Below are positions 26,541-35,614 of a DNA stretch of 64,000 nucleotides, piece after piece. Location: contig NZ_CP019646.1 in NCBI RefSeq assembly GCF_001999965.1, forward strand, positions 3,224,001 through 3,288,000, in the 5' to 3' direction. Source of the stretch: Limihaloglobus sulfuriphilus (GTDB taxonomy: Bacteria; Planctomycetota; Phycisphaerae; Sedimentisphaerales; Sedimentisphaeraceae). Below the pieces are notes generated by a model. That model was not told the DNA's origin. It ran no database searches and saw only the letters and a list, made by a program, of their open reading frames with translations. A program made the translations under genes and the position numbers. Numbering within the stretch: position 1 is the stretch's first letter; each line of letters starts with the position of its first letter.

Positions 26541-27953
26541 ATGAACAATGGACCAAAACAATTTAATAAAAAACGGCTAAAAGGTATAATAATGCCCTTT
26601 GTGGTGCTCGTTATGGGAGTGATGCTGGTGCTTGGCATGGGTATGCTCCGTTCAGCGTTGAGCGCCCGTATCATAGCCAATATCTACACATCTCGTGCTA
26701 TGGCGACGATGGCGGCGGATTCTGCGCTGGACCTGGCGATGTCGATGTCGTACCATATCAGAGATACAAGGGATACGGACCTGCTCGAGGATGACGATGG
26801 CACGACCGCCGGTCTCTTTGATAACTACCGGCCGGGCTGGGGAGAGCCGTCTGTTGCAGCCGCGGGCATAACCGGTTTCTTGCAAATTTCGAACGCGGCA
26901 TGGCTGGGAATCGGCGTGCCAGAGCCATTTCCGATGCTCGAAGGTGTACAGGGCTGGACTTACAGCTCCGATACATTCACGCTGAGAAACAGCAGTAAAC
27001 CCGCCTCGTACAGTTTCCAGATCAAAACAGATAAGAATTTCACACAGTTTGAGCTGGCGGCCTCGGGCAGGTGCGCCAATGAGACAAAAGACATCCATGC
27101 TCTGCTGGTGCCTCGCGGGCCGTGGTTTGGTATCGGCACAAAAAATGGGTTTATACTCCACGTTCATACGAGCCTGGGAACAGTGCCGTCCAATGCGAAG
27201 ATGGTTATGGCTACAAATTCAATCGTTAAAAATAGTGTGGAATTGAAAAACGGCGTGGTTGTACCCGGCGATATCGTGGTCGGGCCGGGCGCAAACCCCG
27301 ATGAGGTTGTGTCTTTAAAGCATGGTGCGGGCGTAACGGGCACAATCAGCACCAACTATGAGAAGATAGAGTTTCCCGATGTAGTTGCTCCGGTTCTGCC
27401 AAACAGGTCATGGCCTAAAACAAAAGGAAACAGTAACGAAATCGTTATTGATTCCAGTGGTGCTTATCCTGGTATCAAGACCAAAAACAGTGACGTTATA
27501 CGCATAGAGGGTGATGTTGAAATGGTCATTGACGGCGATTTCAGCCTCGGCAACGGCTCAGAAGTAAGAATATCAAACGGTTCCTCGCTTCGATTGTATT
27601 GCACGTCCAAATTTGAGGCGAAAAATGGTTCCGGAATAATAAATGAAAATTATTCTTCCGGCGGTTCAGATGAGTCGATTGTAAACGCGGCCAAAAGTTT
27701 TAAACTTTTCGGTACTCCATCCTGCAGCATCGTCAATCTCAAAAACAGCAGCGAGCTTGTAGGTTCGGTTTATGCCCCTGATGCCCTGCTTTTGCTGCAT
27801 AATAGTGCTGATTTTTACGGCGCTTTGCTTGGCGGGCTTATGGTAGATATCAGAAACTCCGGCACGTTCTATTATGTTGACGGACTGTATGAGCCCGACG
27901 ATGAATCGGTCGCGAGCTTGAAGCTCAAACCCGGAACGTGGTGGGAACGGTGA
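26541..27953 (+). CDS. Pilin-like exported protein of PilX/DUF7305 type, inserted in the atp operon
   Basis: A 470-residue protein. A short cytoplasmic tail is followed by one membrane helix at about 17-39 (IIMPFVVLVMGVMLVLGMGMLRSA), and the rest is extracytoplasmic. The helix and the following ALSARIIANIYTSRAMATMAADSALDLA resemble PilX-type pilus accessory proteins. The C-terminal two thirds is rich in Gly, Asn and Ser with repeating strands (KNGVVVPGDIVVGPGA, DGDFSLGNGSEVRISNGSSL, LKNSSELVGSVYAPDALLLL), as in DUF7305 or polymer-forming beta-helix domains. It has no known link to ATP synthesis. The gene separates atpB from atpE and is bordered on both sides by the same heptamer array and AT-rich repeat, which suggests insertion. 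Family call is moderate. Confidence 0.68.
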   Translation: MNNGPKQFNKKRLKGIIMPFVVLVMGVMLVLGMGMLRSALSARIIANIYTSRAMATMAADSALDLAMSMSYHIRDTRDTDLLEDDDGTTAGLFDNYRPGWGEPSVAAAGITGFLQISNAAWLGIGVPEPFPMLEGVQGWTYSSDTFTLRNSSKPASYSFQIKTDKNFTQFELAASGRCANETKDIHALLVPRGPWFGIGTKNGFILHVHTSLGTVPSNAKMVMATNSIVKNSVELKNGVVVPGDIVVGPGANPDEVVSLKHGAGVTGTISTNYEKIEFPDVVAPVLPNRSWPKTKGNSNEIVIDSSGAYPGIKTKNSDVIRIEGDVEMVIDGDFSLGNGSEVRISNGSSLRLYCTSKFEAKNGSGIINENYSSGGSDESIVNAAKSFKLFGTPSCSIVNLKNSSELVGSVYAPDALLLLHNSADFYGALLGGLMVDIRNSGTFYYVDGLYEPDDESVASLKLKPGTWWER

Positions 27954-28030
27954 GAATTAGGAATTAGGAATTAGGAATTAGGAATTAGGAATTAGGAATT
28001 AGGAATTAGGAATTAGGAATTAGGAATTAG
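27954..28030 (+). repeat. Eleven perfect tandem copies of GAATTAG
   Basis: The heptamer GAATTAG repeats exactly eleven times, beginning directly after the TGA stop of the pilin-like gene, and is followed by one GAATTAA variant. In the plus frame it would be read through all three phases, so it has no coding role. Confidence 0.95.
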
Positions 28031-28200
28031 GAATTAAGAATTGAATGGACATGATTTACAAGATTGACAAGAAGTTTAAAAATTCAATGCGATCCTGTAA
28101 ATCTTGTAAATCGTGTCTAATATAGTTTAATAGTTATGAGCGAAGCGAATTCCACAATTCCTAATTCCTAATTCTTCATTCTTCATTCTTCATTAAAAAA
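28031..28200. repeat. AT-rich inverted-repeat module before atpE
   Basis: GAATTGAATGGACATGATTT and the following TACAAGATTGACAAGAAG match the module after atpB. The segment GACATGATTTACAAGATT near 28047 pairs imperfectly with AATCTTGTAAATCGTGTC about 50 bases on. Near 28158-28195 an inverted version of the heptamer array appears (AATTCCTAATTCCTAATTC, then TTCATTCTTCATT). Confidence 0.85.
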
Positions 28201-28227
28201 AATAGAATAATTTAATCGAGGTACAAA

Positions 28228-28512
28228 ATGTTAAATATGTTATCGACAATACCGATGATGACAGCCGTTATTAACATCGAGCTTAATGACAAGGGCCTTG
28301 GTATGCTTGCCGGTCTTATTGCCTGCGGGCTCATAGTGATCGGTGCCGGCAAAGGCATCGGCAATCTTGCCGGCAAGGCAACCGAGGCTATCTCCCGCCA
28401 GCCCGAAGCCGGCGGCAGAATCTTCACGGCGATGCTGGTCGCGGCGTCGTTTATCGAAGGTATAGCCCTGTTCGCGCTTGTGATCTGTCTGGTAGCGATA
28501 CTGTTTGGATAA
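28228..28512 (+). CDS. atpE: F-type ATP synthase subunit c
   Basis: A 94-residue two-helix proteolipid. Helix 1 has the packed glycine pattern (GLIVIGAGKGIGNLAGKA), the polar loop is R57-Q58-P59, and the ion-binding carboxylate is E77 in AASFIEGIALFALVI. A sodium-binding ring would need a Gln/Glu partner in helix 1 and Ser/Thr after the Glu; here the Glu is followed by Gly and helix 1 has no such residue, so protons are the likely coupling ion. The N-terminus is some 15-20 residues longer than in E. coli. It is followed after 5 bases by atpF. Confidence 0.96.
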   Translation: MLNMLSTIPMMTAVINIELNDKGLGMLAGLIACGLIVIGAGKGIGNLAGKATEAISRQPEAGGRIFTAMLVAASFIEGIALFALVICLVAILFG

Positions 28513-28517
28513 TTGCG

Positions 28518-29138
28518 ATGTCACGTTTTAAACGCCTGACAATATCAGCCATTCTGATTGCCTGCACAGCCATAGCAGCTGCCGCGGAGCCTGCTGCGCA
28601 CGAAGCGGGTGAGGCCGGCGGTAAGGTAAACCTGTTTTCCGGAACCATCGCCGAGTCGATCTGGACTCTGGTGAGCTTTGGGATCCTGGTTTTTGTCCTG
28701 TACAAGCTGGCCTGGGGCCCGCTGCTGGGCTCACTGAAAAAGCGTGAGGAGAAAATAGCCTGCGATATATCCTCTGCCGAGCACACCAGAGCAGAGGCAC
28801 AAAAGGTTCTCGAGGAATACCGGCAGAAACTCGCCGCCGCTGACGAAGAATCCCGCCAGGCCGCGGCAAAGGCCCTCGCCCAGGCACAGGAAAAGGCCTC
28901 CGCGATGGTCGAAACCGCCAGAGAGCAGAGCTTCGAGCTGAAAAAACAGGCTCGGCAGGATATCATCAAAGCAACCGACTCGGCTCGCAGCGAGCTGGCC
29001 AGAGAAGCCGGCAGCATGGTGCTTGAGCTGGGCAGCAGTATCCTGGGCAAATCCATCTCGCAGCATGACAACCAGAAGCTCATTGATGAAGCGGTTGATA
29101 TTTACGCCAGAAAAAAACAAAACAAGGCCGCCGTTTAA
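28518..29138 (+). CDS. atpF: F-type ATP synthase subunit b
   Basis: A 206-residue peripheral-stalk subunit. The membrane anchor is at about 50-68 (IAESIWTLVSFGILVFVLYKLAW). It is followed by the usual long charged coiled coil (REEKIACDISSAEHTRAEAQKVLEEYRQKL and onward) and a C-terminal SMVLELGSSILGKSISQ that contacts delta. Before the anchor is an additional hydrophobic stretch, residues 1-23 (FKRLTISAILIACTAIAAAA), which looks like a cleavable signal peptide. Some bacterial b subunits have this. The gene follows atpE by 5 bases and precedes atpH by 2. Confidence 0.94.
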   Translation: MSRFKRLTISAILIACTAIAAAAEPAAHEAGEAGGKVNLFSGTIAESIWTLVSFGILVFVLYKLAWGPLLGSLKKREEKIACDISSAEHTRAEAQKVLEEYRQKLAAADEESRQAAAKALAQAQEKASAMVETAREQSFELKKQARQDIIKATDSARSELAREAGSMVLELGSSILGKSISQHDNQKLIDEAVDIYARKKQNKAAV

Positions 29139-29140
29139 CG

Positions 29141-29695
29141 ATGCAGACCAGAGAGATAAATCCAGCCGCGTGTGAGTATGCCGCCGCGGCGTTTGAGCTG
29201 AGCTGTGAGAATAATTCACAGCAGAAGGACTTTGAGCAGATACTCGCCGTCAGAGAGATACTCTCTGAAAACAGCGAGTTTCAGAGCCTGCTCTGCGACC
29301 CGTTCGAGAAACCCGGCAGGCTGATAGAGTCGGCGATGCGGGTTTTTGAAAAACGCATCAGCGAAACGGTCATGGGACTTCTGGCGGTGCTGATCAAAAA
29401 CAGGCGGATGAATATTATCGGCGATATCGCAGAAGAATATGAGAAACTCTTTGATAAGGATCGCGGAATAAGCCGCATAACGGTTACTCTGGCAAATGCG
29501 ATTGGCGATGATGAGCTTGAAGGTTTGAAAACGCGGTTCGAAAAGGCCTGCGGCGGTGAAGTGAAACTCAAGGTGCTGATAAACCCATCGATACTGGGCG
29601 GGATTATCATCGAGCAGGACGATATACTTATCGACAACAGCGTGCGGAGTTTCCTGGCCCAGGCCGCCGAGAAGGTGAAGAACAGGTACAAATAG
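29141..29695 (+). CDS. atpH: F-type ATP synthase subunit delta
   Basis: A 184-residue OSCP/delta subunit joining the stalk to the alpha-beta head. Features are the N-terminal six-helix bundle (AAAFELSCENNSQQKDFEQI; EFQSLLCDPFEKPGRLIESAM) and the C-terminal strand pattern AYGEVKLK-like CGGEVKLKVLINPSILGGIII with DDILIDNSVRSFL, the conserved end of the family. Length is normal. It starts 2 bases after the atpF stop and ends 39 bases before atpA. Confidence 0.93.
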   Translation: MQTREINPAACEYAAAAFELSCENNSQQKDFEQILAVREILSENSEFQSLLCDPFEKPGRLIESAMRVFEKRISETVMGLLAVLIKNRRMNIIGDIAEEYEKLFDKDRGISRITVTLANAIGDDELEGLKTRFEKACGGEVKLKVLINPSILGGIIIEQDDILIDNSVRSFLAQAAEKVKNRYK

Positions 29696-29734
29696 CAATA
29701 ATCTAAACGTTGTTTTCTCAATGCTGGATAAATA

Positions 29735-31261
29735 ATGAAACTTGATATAACAGAAATAAGCAGCCTGATAAAACAGGAGATCGCTTCATATAAACGCACT
29801 ACCGACACAGCCGCCTCCGGTAAGGTTCTCGAGGTTTCCGACGGGATCGCGCGCATTTACGGGCTGCAAAACGCCATGGCAAACGAGATGCTCGAGTTTG
29901 AGGGCGGTGTCTCGGGAGAGGTGTTCAACCTCGAAACGGACAACATCGGTGCGGTTATCTACGGCGACTTCCGCGGGCTGCACGAGGGCTCAAGCGTCAA
30001 GACCACCGGCAAGGTGCTCACCGTGCCCGTATCAGAGGAGCTGCTCGGGCGTGTGATAAACCCGCTTTGCGAGCCTCTTGACGGCAAACCCGCTGCCCGG
30101 ACGGATGAATACAGACTCGTCGATTCGCAGGCCTGCGGCATAGCCGACCGCCAGCCGGTAAAAGAGCCTCTGCAGACCGGCATAAAGAGCATCGATTCGA
30201 TGATGCCAATCGGCCGCGGACAGAGAGAGCTGATAATCGGCGACAGGAAAACCGGAAAAACCGCTATCGCCCTCGATACGATAATCAACCAGAAAGACCA
30301 GGATGTCGTCTGTATCTATGTTGCTATCGGCCAGAAGGAATCTACCGTCGCAGAAGTGGTCGAGACGCTGAATAAAAAAGGTGCACTGCCCTATACAATA
30401 GTTATATGCGCCTCGGCTTCTGATTCGGCCCCGATGCAGTACATAGCCCCGTATGCCGGCGCGGCAATCGCCGAATACTTCATGTACAAGCACGGCAAGG
30501 CAACTCTGTGTGTCTTTGACGACCTGAGCAAACACGCCGTGGCGTACCGCCAGCTCTCGCTGCTGCTTCGCAGGCCGCCCGGGCGAGAGGCGTATCCCGG
30601 TGATATCTTCTATCTGCACAGCCGGCTTCTCGAAAGAGGCGTAAAGCTCAAAGACGAGCTCGGCGGCGGGTCGATGACGATACTGCCGATAATCGAAACA
30701 CTCGAAGGGCAGGTCTCGGCGTATATCCCGACAAATATAATCTCTATCACCGACGGCCAGATATACCTCCAGAGAGATCTGTTCCTCTCCGGTATTCGTC
30801 CGGCGGTTGATGTGGGTATAAGTGTAAGCCGCGTAGGCGGAGATGCCCAGATACCGGCGATGAAAAAGGTCGCCGGCAGGCTGCGGCTTGACCTGGCGTC
30901 ATTCCGTGAGCTGGAAGACTTCGCCCGTCTGGGAACAGAGCTTGACCCCGCGGCGCAGAGACAGCTTGACCGCGGCTACAGAATGGTTGAGATTCTAAAG
31001 CAGCCGCAGTTCTCGCCTATTCCCGCGCCGGAACAGGTTGCCTGCATACTTGCCGGCACATCAGGCGTGCTTGATGATATGGATTTGACACGGGTCTCAG
31101 CGTTCCTTGAGGAGATGCTGATCTGGCTGCGGCTCGAGGCGACGGAATATTTAAAAGAAATAGAAGAAACGGGCAAACTCAGCGATGAGCTTTCGAAAGA
31201 GCTGGTAGAGGCGATGACCGTTTATAAGAATGTTTTCCGGTTCTCTTTTGCCGCGGAATAG
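29735..31261 (+). CDS. atpA: F-type ATP synthase subunit alpha
   Basis: A 508-residue catalytic-head subunit. The P-loop is [11 protein letters not shown] near residue 168, and the family signature [17 protein letters not shown] lies near residue 355, including the Arg that completes the adjoining catalytic site. [20 protein letters not shown] and [14 protein letters not shown] mark the beta-barrel and its hinge. The C-terminal domain ends with [15 protein letters not shown], slightly shorter than many. The gene follows atpH and precedes atpG by 62 bases; that small gap holds no recognised element. Confidence 0.97.
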   Translation: MKLDITEISSLIKQEIASYKRTTDTAASGKVLEVSDGIARIYGLQNAMANEMLEFEGGVSGEVFNLETDNIGAVIYGDFRGLHEGSSVKTTGKVLTVPVSEELLGRVINPLCEPLDGKPAARTDEYRLVDSQACGIADRQPVKEPLQTGIKSIDSMMPIGRGQRELIIGDRKTGKTAIALDTIINQKDQDVVCIYVAIGQKESTVAEVVETLNKKGALPYTIVICASASDSAPMQYIAPYAGAAIAEYFMYKHGKATLCVFDDLSKHAVAYRQLSLLLRRPPGREAYPGDIFYLHSRLLERGVKLKDELGGGSMTILPIIETLEGQVSAYIPTNIISITDGQIYLQRDLFLSGIRPAVDVGISVSRVGGDAQIPAMKKVAGRLRLDLASFRELEDFARLGTELDPAAQRQLDRGYRMVEILKQPQFSPIPAPEQVACILAGTSGVLDDMDLTRVSAFLEEMLIWLRLEATEYLKEIEETGKLSDELSKELVEAMTVYKNVFRFSFAAE

Positions 31262-31323
31262 CAGGAAAGAAAAATAAACCGGCAGCAGACCCGGATTGGA
31301 AAAATAAAAGTATAAGCTAAAAA

Positions 31324-32217
31324 ATGGCAGGAATACGACAGATAAAACAGCGCCACAGGGCGATATCGAATATCCGCAAGGTCACACGCACCATGGAGAT
31401 GATATCCTCTGCGCGCTACCGCCGCTATTACAAACGGTGGAAGAGCAGCCAGCCGTTTTTTGACGGGCTTGCGCAGCTGGCATATCTGATGGTAACTGCT
31501 GAGACGAAGATTGATGCGCCTCTGCTGGCCGACCACAGCGAGGGCGACCTGGCGGTACTGGTACTGGGCACGGACAGGGGGCTCTGCGGCGCGTACAATT
31601 CCAACCTGATGCATATGCTCGAGGTGCACGTGAAACGGGCAAAGCGGCTTCGCAAACGGCTGCGTGTGTATGTCAGCGGCAGAAAAACAGCCACCCAGCT
31701 GCGGGCAAGGCATATACCAATAGAAGAAGAGCTCACCGGCTTTGACGGCATACCCACCAATGAACAGTCGGATAAATTATCTGATGAGCTGATCGAGAGA
31801 TTTTGCGAGAAGAAAATCTGTTATGCCGGCGTGGTATATACGCGGTTTTATTCCAACGCCAGCCAGAGGCCCCAGACACTGACGCTGATGCCGCTGTATG
31901 AGCTGATAGACGATATCTGCACCAGGACAAACGTTATATGGCCGTGGGAGGCGACGTTCGAAGACTTCGAGGTAAGCCCGCCGCCGAAGGAGCTGTTCCC
32001 GGAAATCGCCAAAATGATGGTTCGCTCCGCGCTGGCGGAATGTTTTATCGACGCGGCGGCAAGCGAGAATCTCACCAGGGTAAACGCCATGAGAAACGCC
32101 TCGGTAAACGCCGATGAAATGCTTACCAATCTATCATCGGAATACAACAAGGCCCGCCAGGGGCAGATTACAAACGAGCTGATGGACATAGTCGGCGGCG
32201 TAGAGGCGCTGAGCTGA
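31324..32217 (+). CDS. atpG: F-type ATP synthase subunit gamma
   Basis: A 297-residue rotor shaft. The N-terminal helix (GIRQIKQRHRAISNIRKVTRTMEMISSARYRR) and the C-terminal helix (VNAMRNASVNADEMLTNLSSEYNKARQGQITNELMDI) are the two shaft helices and carry all conserved features. The central Rossmann-like domain includes GTDRGLCGAYNSNLM. Within the C-terminal helix ARQGQITNEL matches the most conserved patch. The stop is about 70 bases before atpD. Confidence 0.96.
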   Translation: MAGIRQIKQRHRAISNIRKVTRTMEMISSARYRRYYKRWKSSQPFFDGLAQLAYLMVTAETKIDAPLLADHSEGDLAVLVLGTDRGLCGAYNSNLMHMLEVHVKRAKRLRKRLRVYVSGRKTATQLRARHIPIEEELTGFDGIPTNEQSDKLSDELIERFCEKKICYAGVVYTRFYSNASQRPQTLTLMPLYELIDDICTRTNVIWPWEATFEDFEVSPPPKELFPEIAKMMVRSALAECFIDAAASENLTRVNAMRNASVNADEMLTNLSSEYNKARQGQITNELMDIVGGVEALS

Positions 32218-32253
32218 TGAGAACAAAGATACAATATTTATCGGCCGGATTAG

Positions 32254-33711
<1,458 letters not shown>

Positions 33712-34312
33712 CTTATTTAAGTGAAAAGCGAAAAGTGAAAAGTGAAAAATAGCGGAGTTCGCCCTCCGAGGCGGATTTTCAACTTCTCTCACAGATTTAA
33801 AAAAGAATATAAAGCCATGTAGAGCAAATTCACGAATTTGCTCAGTTTAAAAAGTTAAGAGATAAAAGTAATCAAATAGACATGATTAACATGATTAACA
33901 AGATTTGAATTTACCATGAAGAGCATGAAGGACATGAAGAAAAGATATAATAAAAACTTCAATTTCTTCAATAACTTCATGGTTAATAAAAAATTAATCT
34001 TATCTATCTTGTTAATCCTGTCAAATAATTAAAAAGTTAAGATTTACGTAGGGCAAGCGTCCCCGTTTGCCATTTAAATGTCAACCGAGGACGGTTGAGC
34101 TACTTCGTAAGAGTGCACGCTTCAGCGTGCAAAACATCCCGTCTTTCGGGCACCCCTCTAAAGAAGGGGGATTTAATATGTGTCGGGCTGTAAGCCCGAC
34201 CTACGAAGAATAATCAGCGAAAATCTGCGTAATCTGCGGATTTTCTTATTTTAAAATTAAATACACAAGATTAAAATCCTGTTAATCCTGTAATCCTGTC
34301 AAAATAAATAAA
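33712..34312. repeat. Composite palindrome block between atpD and atpC
   Basis: After a short GTGAAAAGCGAAAAGTGAAA stretch, the block runs from 33819 (GTAG plus GAGCAAATTC palindrome) to 34204 (AGCCCGACCTAC). It keeps the same module order as the tgt-yajC copies: AT-rich inverted repeat, GGCAAGCG, TCAACCG, CACGC, CCCG-TCTTT-CGGG, CCTCT and GTCGGGCT hairpins. An AATCTGCGTAATCTGCGGAT module follows at about 34213-34247. No coding region or promoter was recognised. Confidence 0.9.
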
Positions 34313-34780
34313 ATGCCACATAGAGCACCGACATTTGAGTTTAAGCTGATGACGCGCAGCCGCACACTGGTTGACTGCCGCGTATCGATGCTGATTGTAC
34401 CTGCCCACGACGGGCAGCTGGGACTGATGCGCAACCACAGCCCGATAATAACGCGGCTTGGTCTGGGCATCATGTACGCCAAGGGCGTAACCGACCACGA
34501 TTACAATCCGCTGCCTGAGAGCTTTCATCTGATCGACGATGGGATCGTGCGTATGAGCGACAACCGCGCCACCGTCCTTGCGTATGATGTTACCGGCCTC
34601 GAGGGTATGGAGATGGACAGGGTCGAAGAGATGCTCGAAGAGGCGAACAAGCTGCTTGCCGGTGATGCGTTCACAACACAGGCCCGCCAGCATCTGATCA
34701 AAAAGGCAAGCCTCATAAAACAGCTCGCCAAGCTGGCGGATCTTCCCCGACAAACACAACAGGTGTCCAAAACGGAATAA
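34313..34780 (+). CDS. atpC: F-type ATP synthase subunit epsilon
   Basis: A 155-residue protein. The N-terminal ten-strand barrel reads FEFKLMTRSRTLVDCRVSMLIVPAHDGQLGLMRNHSPIITRLGLG, the family core, followed by RMSDNRATVLAYDV. The C-terminal helical hairpin is VEEMLEEANKLLAGDAFTTQARQHLIKKASLIKQLAKL, somewhat longer than in E. coli. It belongs to the synthase operon but is separated from atpD by 601 bases of palindromic repeats, so its message must pass through several stable hairpins unless a promoter lies within them. Confidence 0.93.
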   Translation: MPHRAPTFEFKLMTRSRTLVDCRVSMLIVPAHDGQLGLMRNHSPIITRLGLGIMYAKGVTDHDYNPLPESFHLIDDGIVRMSDNRATVLAYDVTGLEGMEMDRVEEMLEEANKLLAGDAFTTQARQHLIKKASLIKQLAKLADLPRQTQQVSKTE

Positions 34781-34792
34781 CGCCCGACGCGG

Positions 34793-35614
34793 CTATCCGT
34801 CAACAAGCTCAAACGAGCTGATCGGAATCCAGGCATCATCTCCGCTGAACAGACGTATATGCGCCCATCTAATGCGTTTTTCAAGAAGCTCAAACTCCGT
34901 GCCCTCGTGCAGCGGCTCCGAGAAGCTCTCCGGGTAGTTCTCGCCGTTGCCCTGCCTGGCAGTAACGGAGTCGGCGAGTATCACGCCCGTTCGGCTCGCC
35001 CCGATACCAAAATGTTCAACAGCGGCAGAGCCGGCAAGGCAGATAAAAATTACAAACACCAGTCCCGCTGCCGGCACTGTCCAGCGGGCATTCGCGAATA
35101 ACAGCCTCGCCGCAATCAGCAGCATCAAAACTGCATACGAGATTACCGCCGCGGTGAACCTGCTGCGGAGGCTGAAATCATAATGCCAGAACAGAAGCCG
35201 CGAAAGAACCCGCCGCTCAACACGCACCTCGATTTTATCCACACGTTTGCTCAGTGCGTATTGCAGGTTTTTGTGTATCTGCGGATCGGAGCTGTCGAGT
35301 CTCTGCGCCCTGCGGTAATTGAGTATCGCCCGTCCGATATCGTCCGACATCAGATAGCAGTTGCCCAGGTTGTAATACAGCCCGGGATTGCTTATCTGCG
35401 ATTCGTTTATAATCTGCTCATACATGACCGCGGCTCTCTGGTACAGGTCTGCGGCTTCCCGTCCGTCTGCCGCGGCCGCCCGGCGGAATGTATCCTCTGC
35501 GCGGCTTAGCAGTGTTGCTGCCTCTTCGCGGCTGGTTTCGGGTGAATCCGCCGCCGCGGCAAAACCGGCACAAAACAATATTATCAGAAAGGCGCTTAGC
35601 AGTGCAGTTCTCAT
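34793..35614 (-). CDS. batE: BatE-like protein: TPR and SH3 domains
   Basis: A 273-residue exported protein. A signal peptide occupies about 1-21 (LLSAFLIILFCAGFAAAA). TPR-type helices follow at about 55-120 (NPGLYYNLGNCYLMSDDIGRAILNYRRAQRLDSSDPQIHKNLQYA). Two membrane helices come next (RFTAAVISYAVLMLLIAARLLF; WTVPAAGLVFVIFICLAG) and a C-terminal SH3-type domain (ADSVTARQGNGENYPESFSEPLHEGTEFELLE, ending DDAWIPISSFELV). This is the BatE layout. It is the last gene of the bat operon and overlaps batD by 4 bases, with atpC convergent 12 bases away. Precise function is not known for the family. Confidence 0.82.
   Translation of the reverse strand: MRTALLSAFLIILFCAGFAAAADSPETSREEAATLLSRAEDTFRRAAAADGREAADLYQRAAVMYEQIINESQISNPGLYYNLGNCYLMSDDIGRAILNYRRAQRLDSSDPQIHKNLQYALSKRVDKIEVRVERRVLSRLLFWHYDFSLRSRFTAAVISYAVLMLLIAARLLFANARWTVPAAGLVFVIFICLAGSAAVEHFGIGASRTGVILADSVTARQGNGENYPESFSEPLHEGTEFELLEKRIRWAHIRLFSGDDAWIPISSFELVDG

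Noticed and set aside
28228-28512. Sodium-coupled ATP synthase
   Set aside because: Subunit c lacks the Gln/Glu in helix 1 and the Ser/Thr after the ion-binding Glu that sodium types need; the gene order is also that of ordinary F-type operons rather than N-ATPase.
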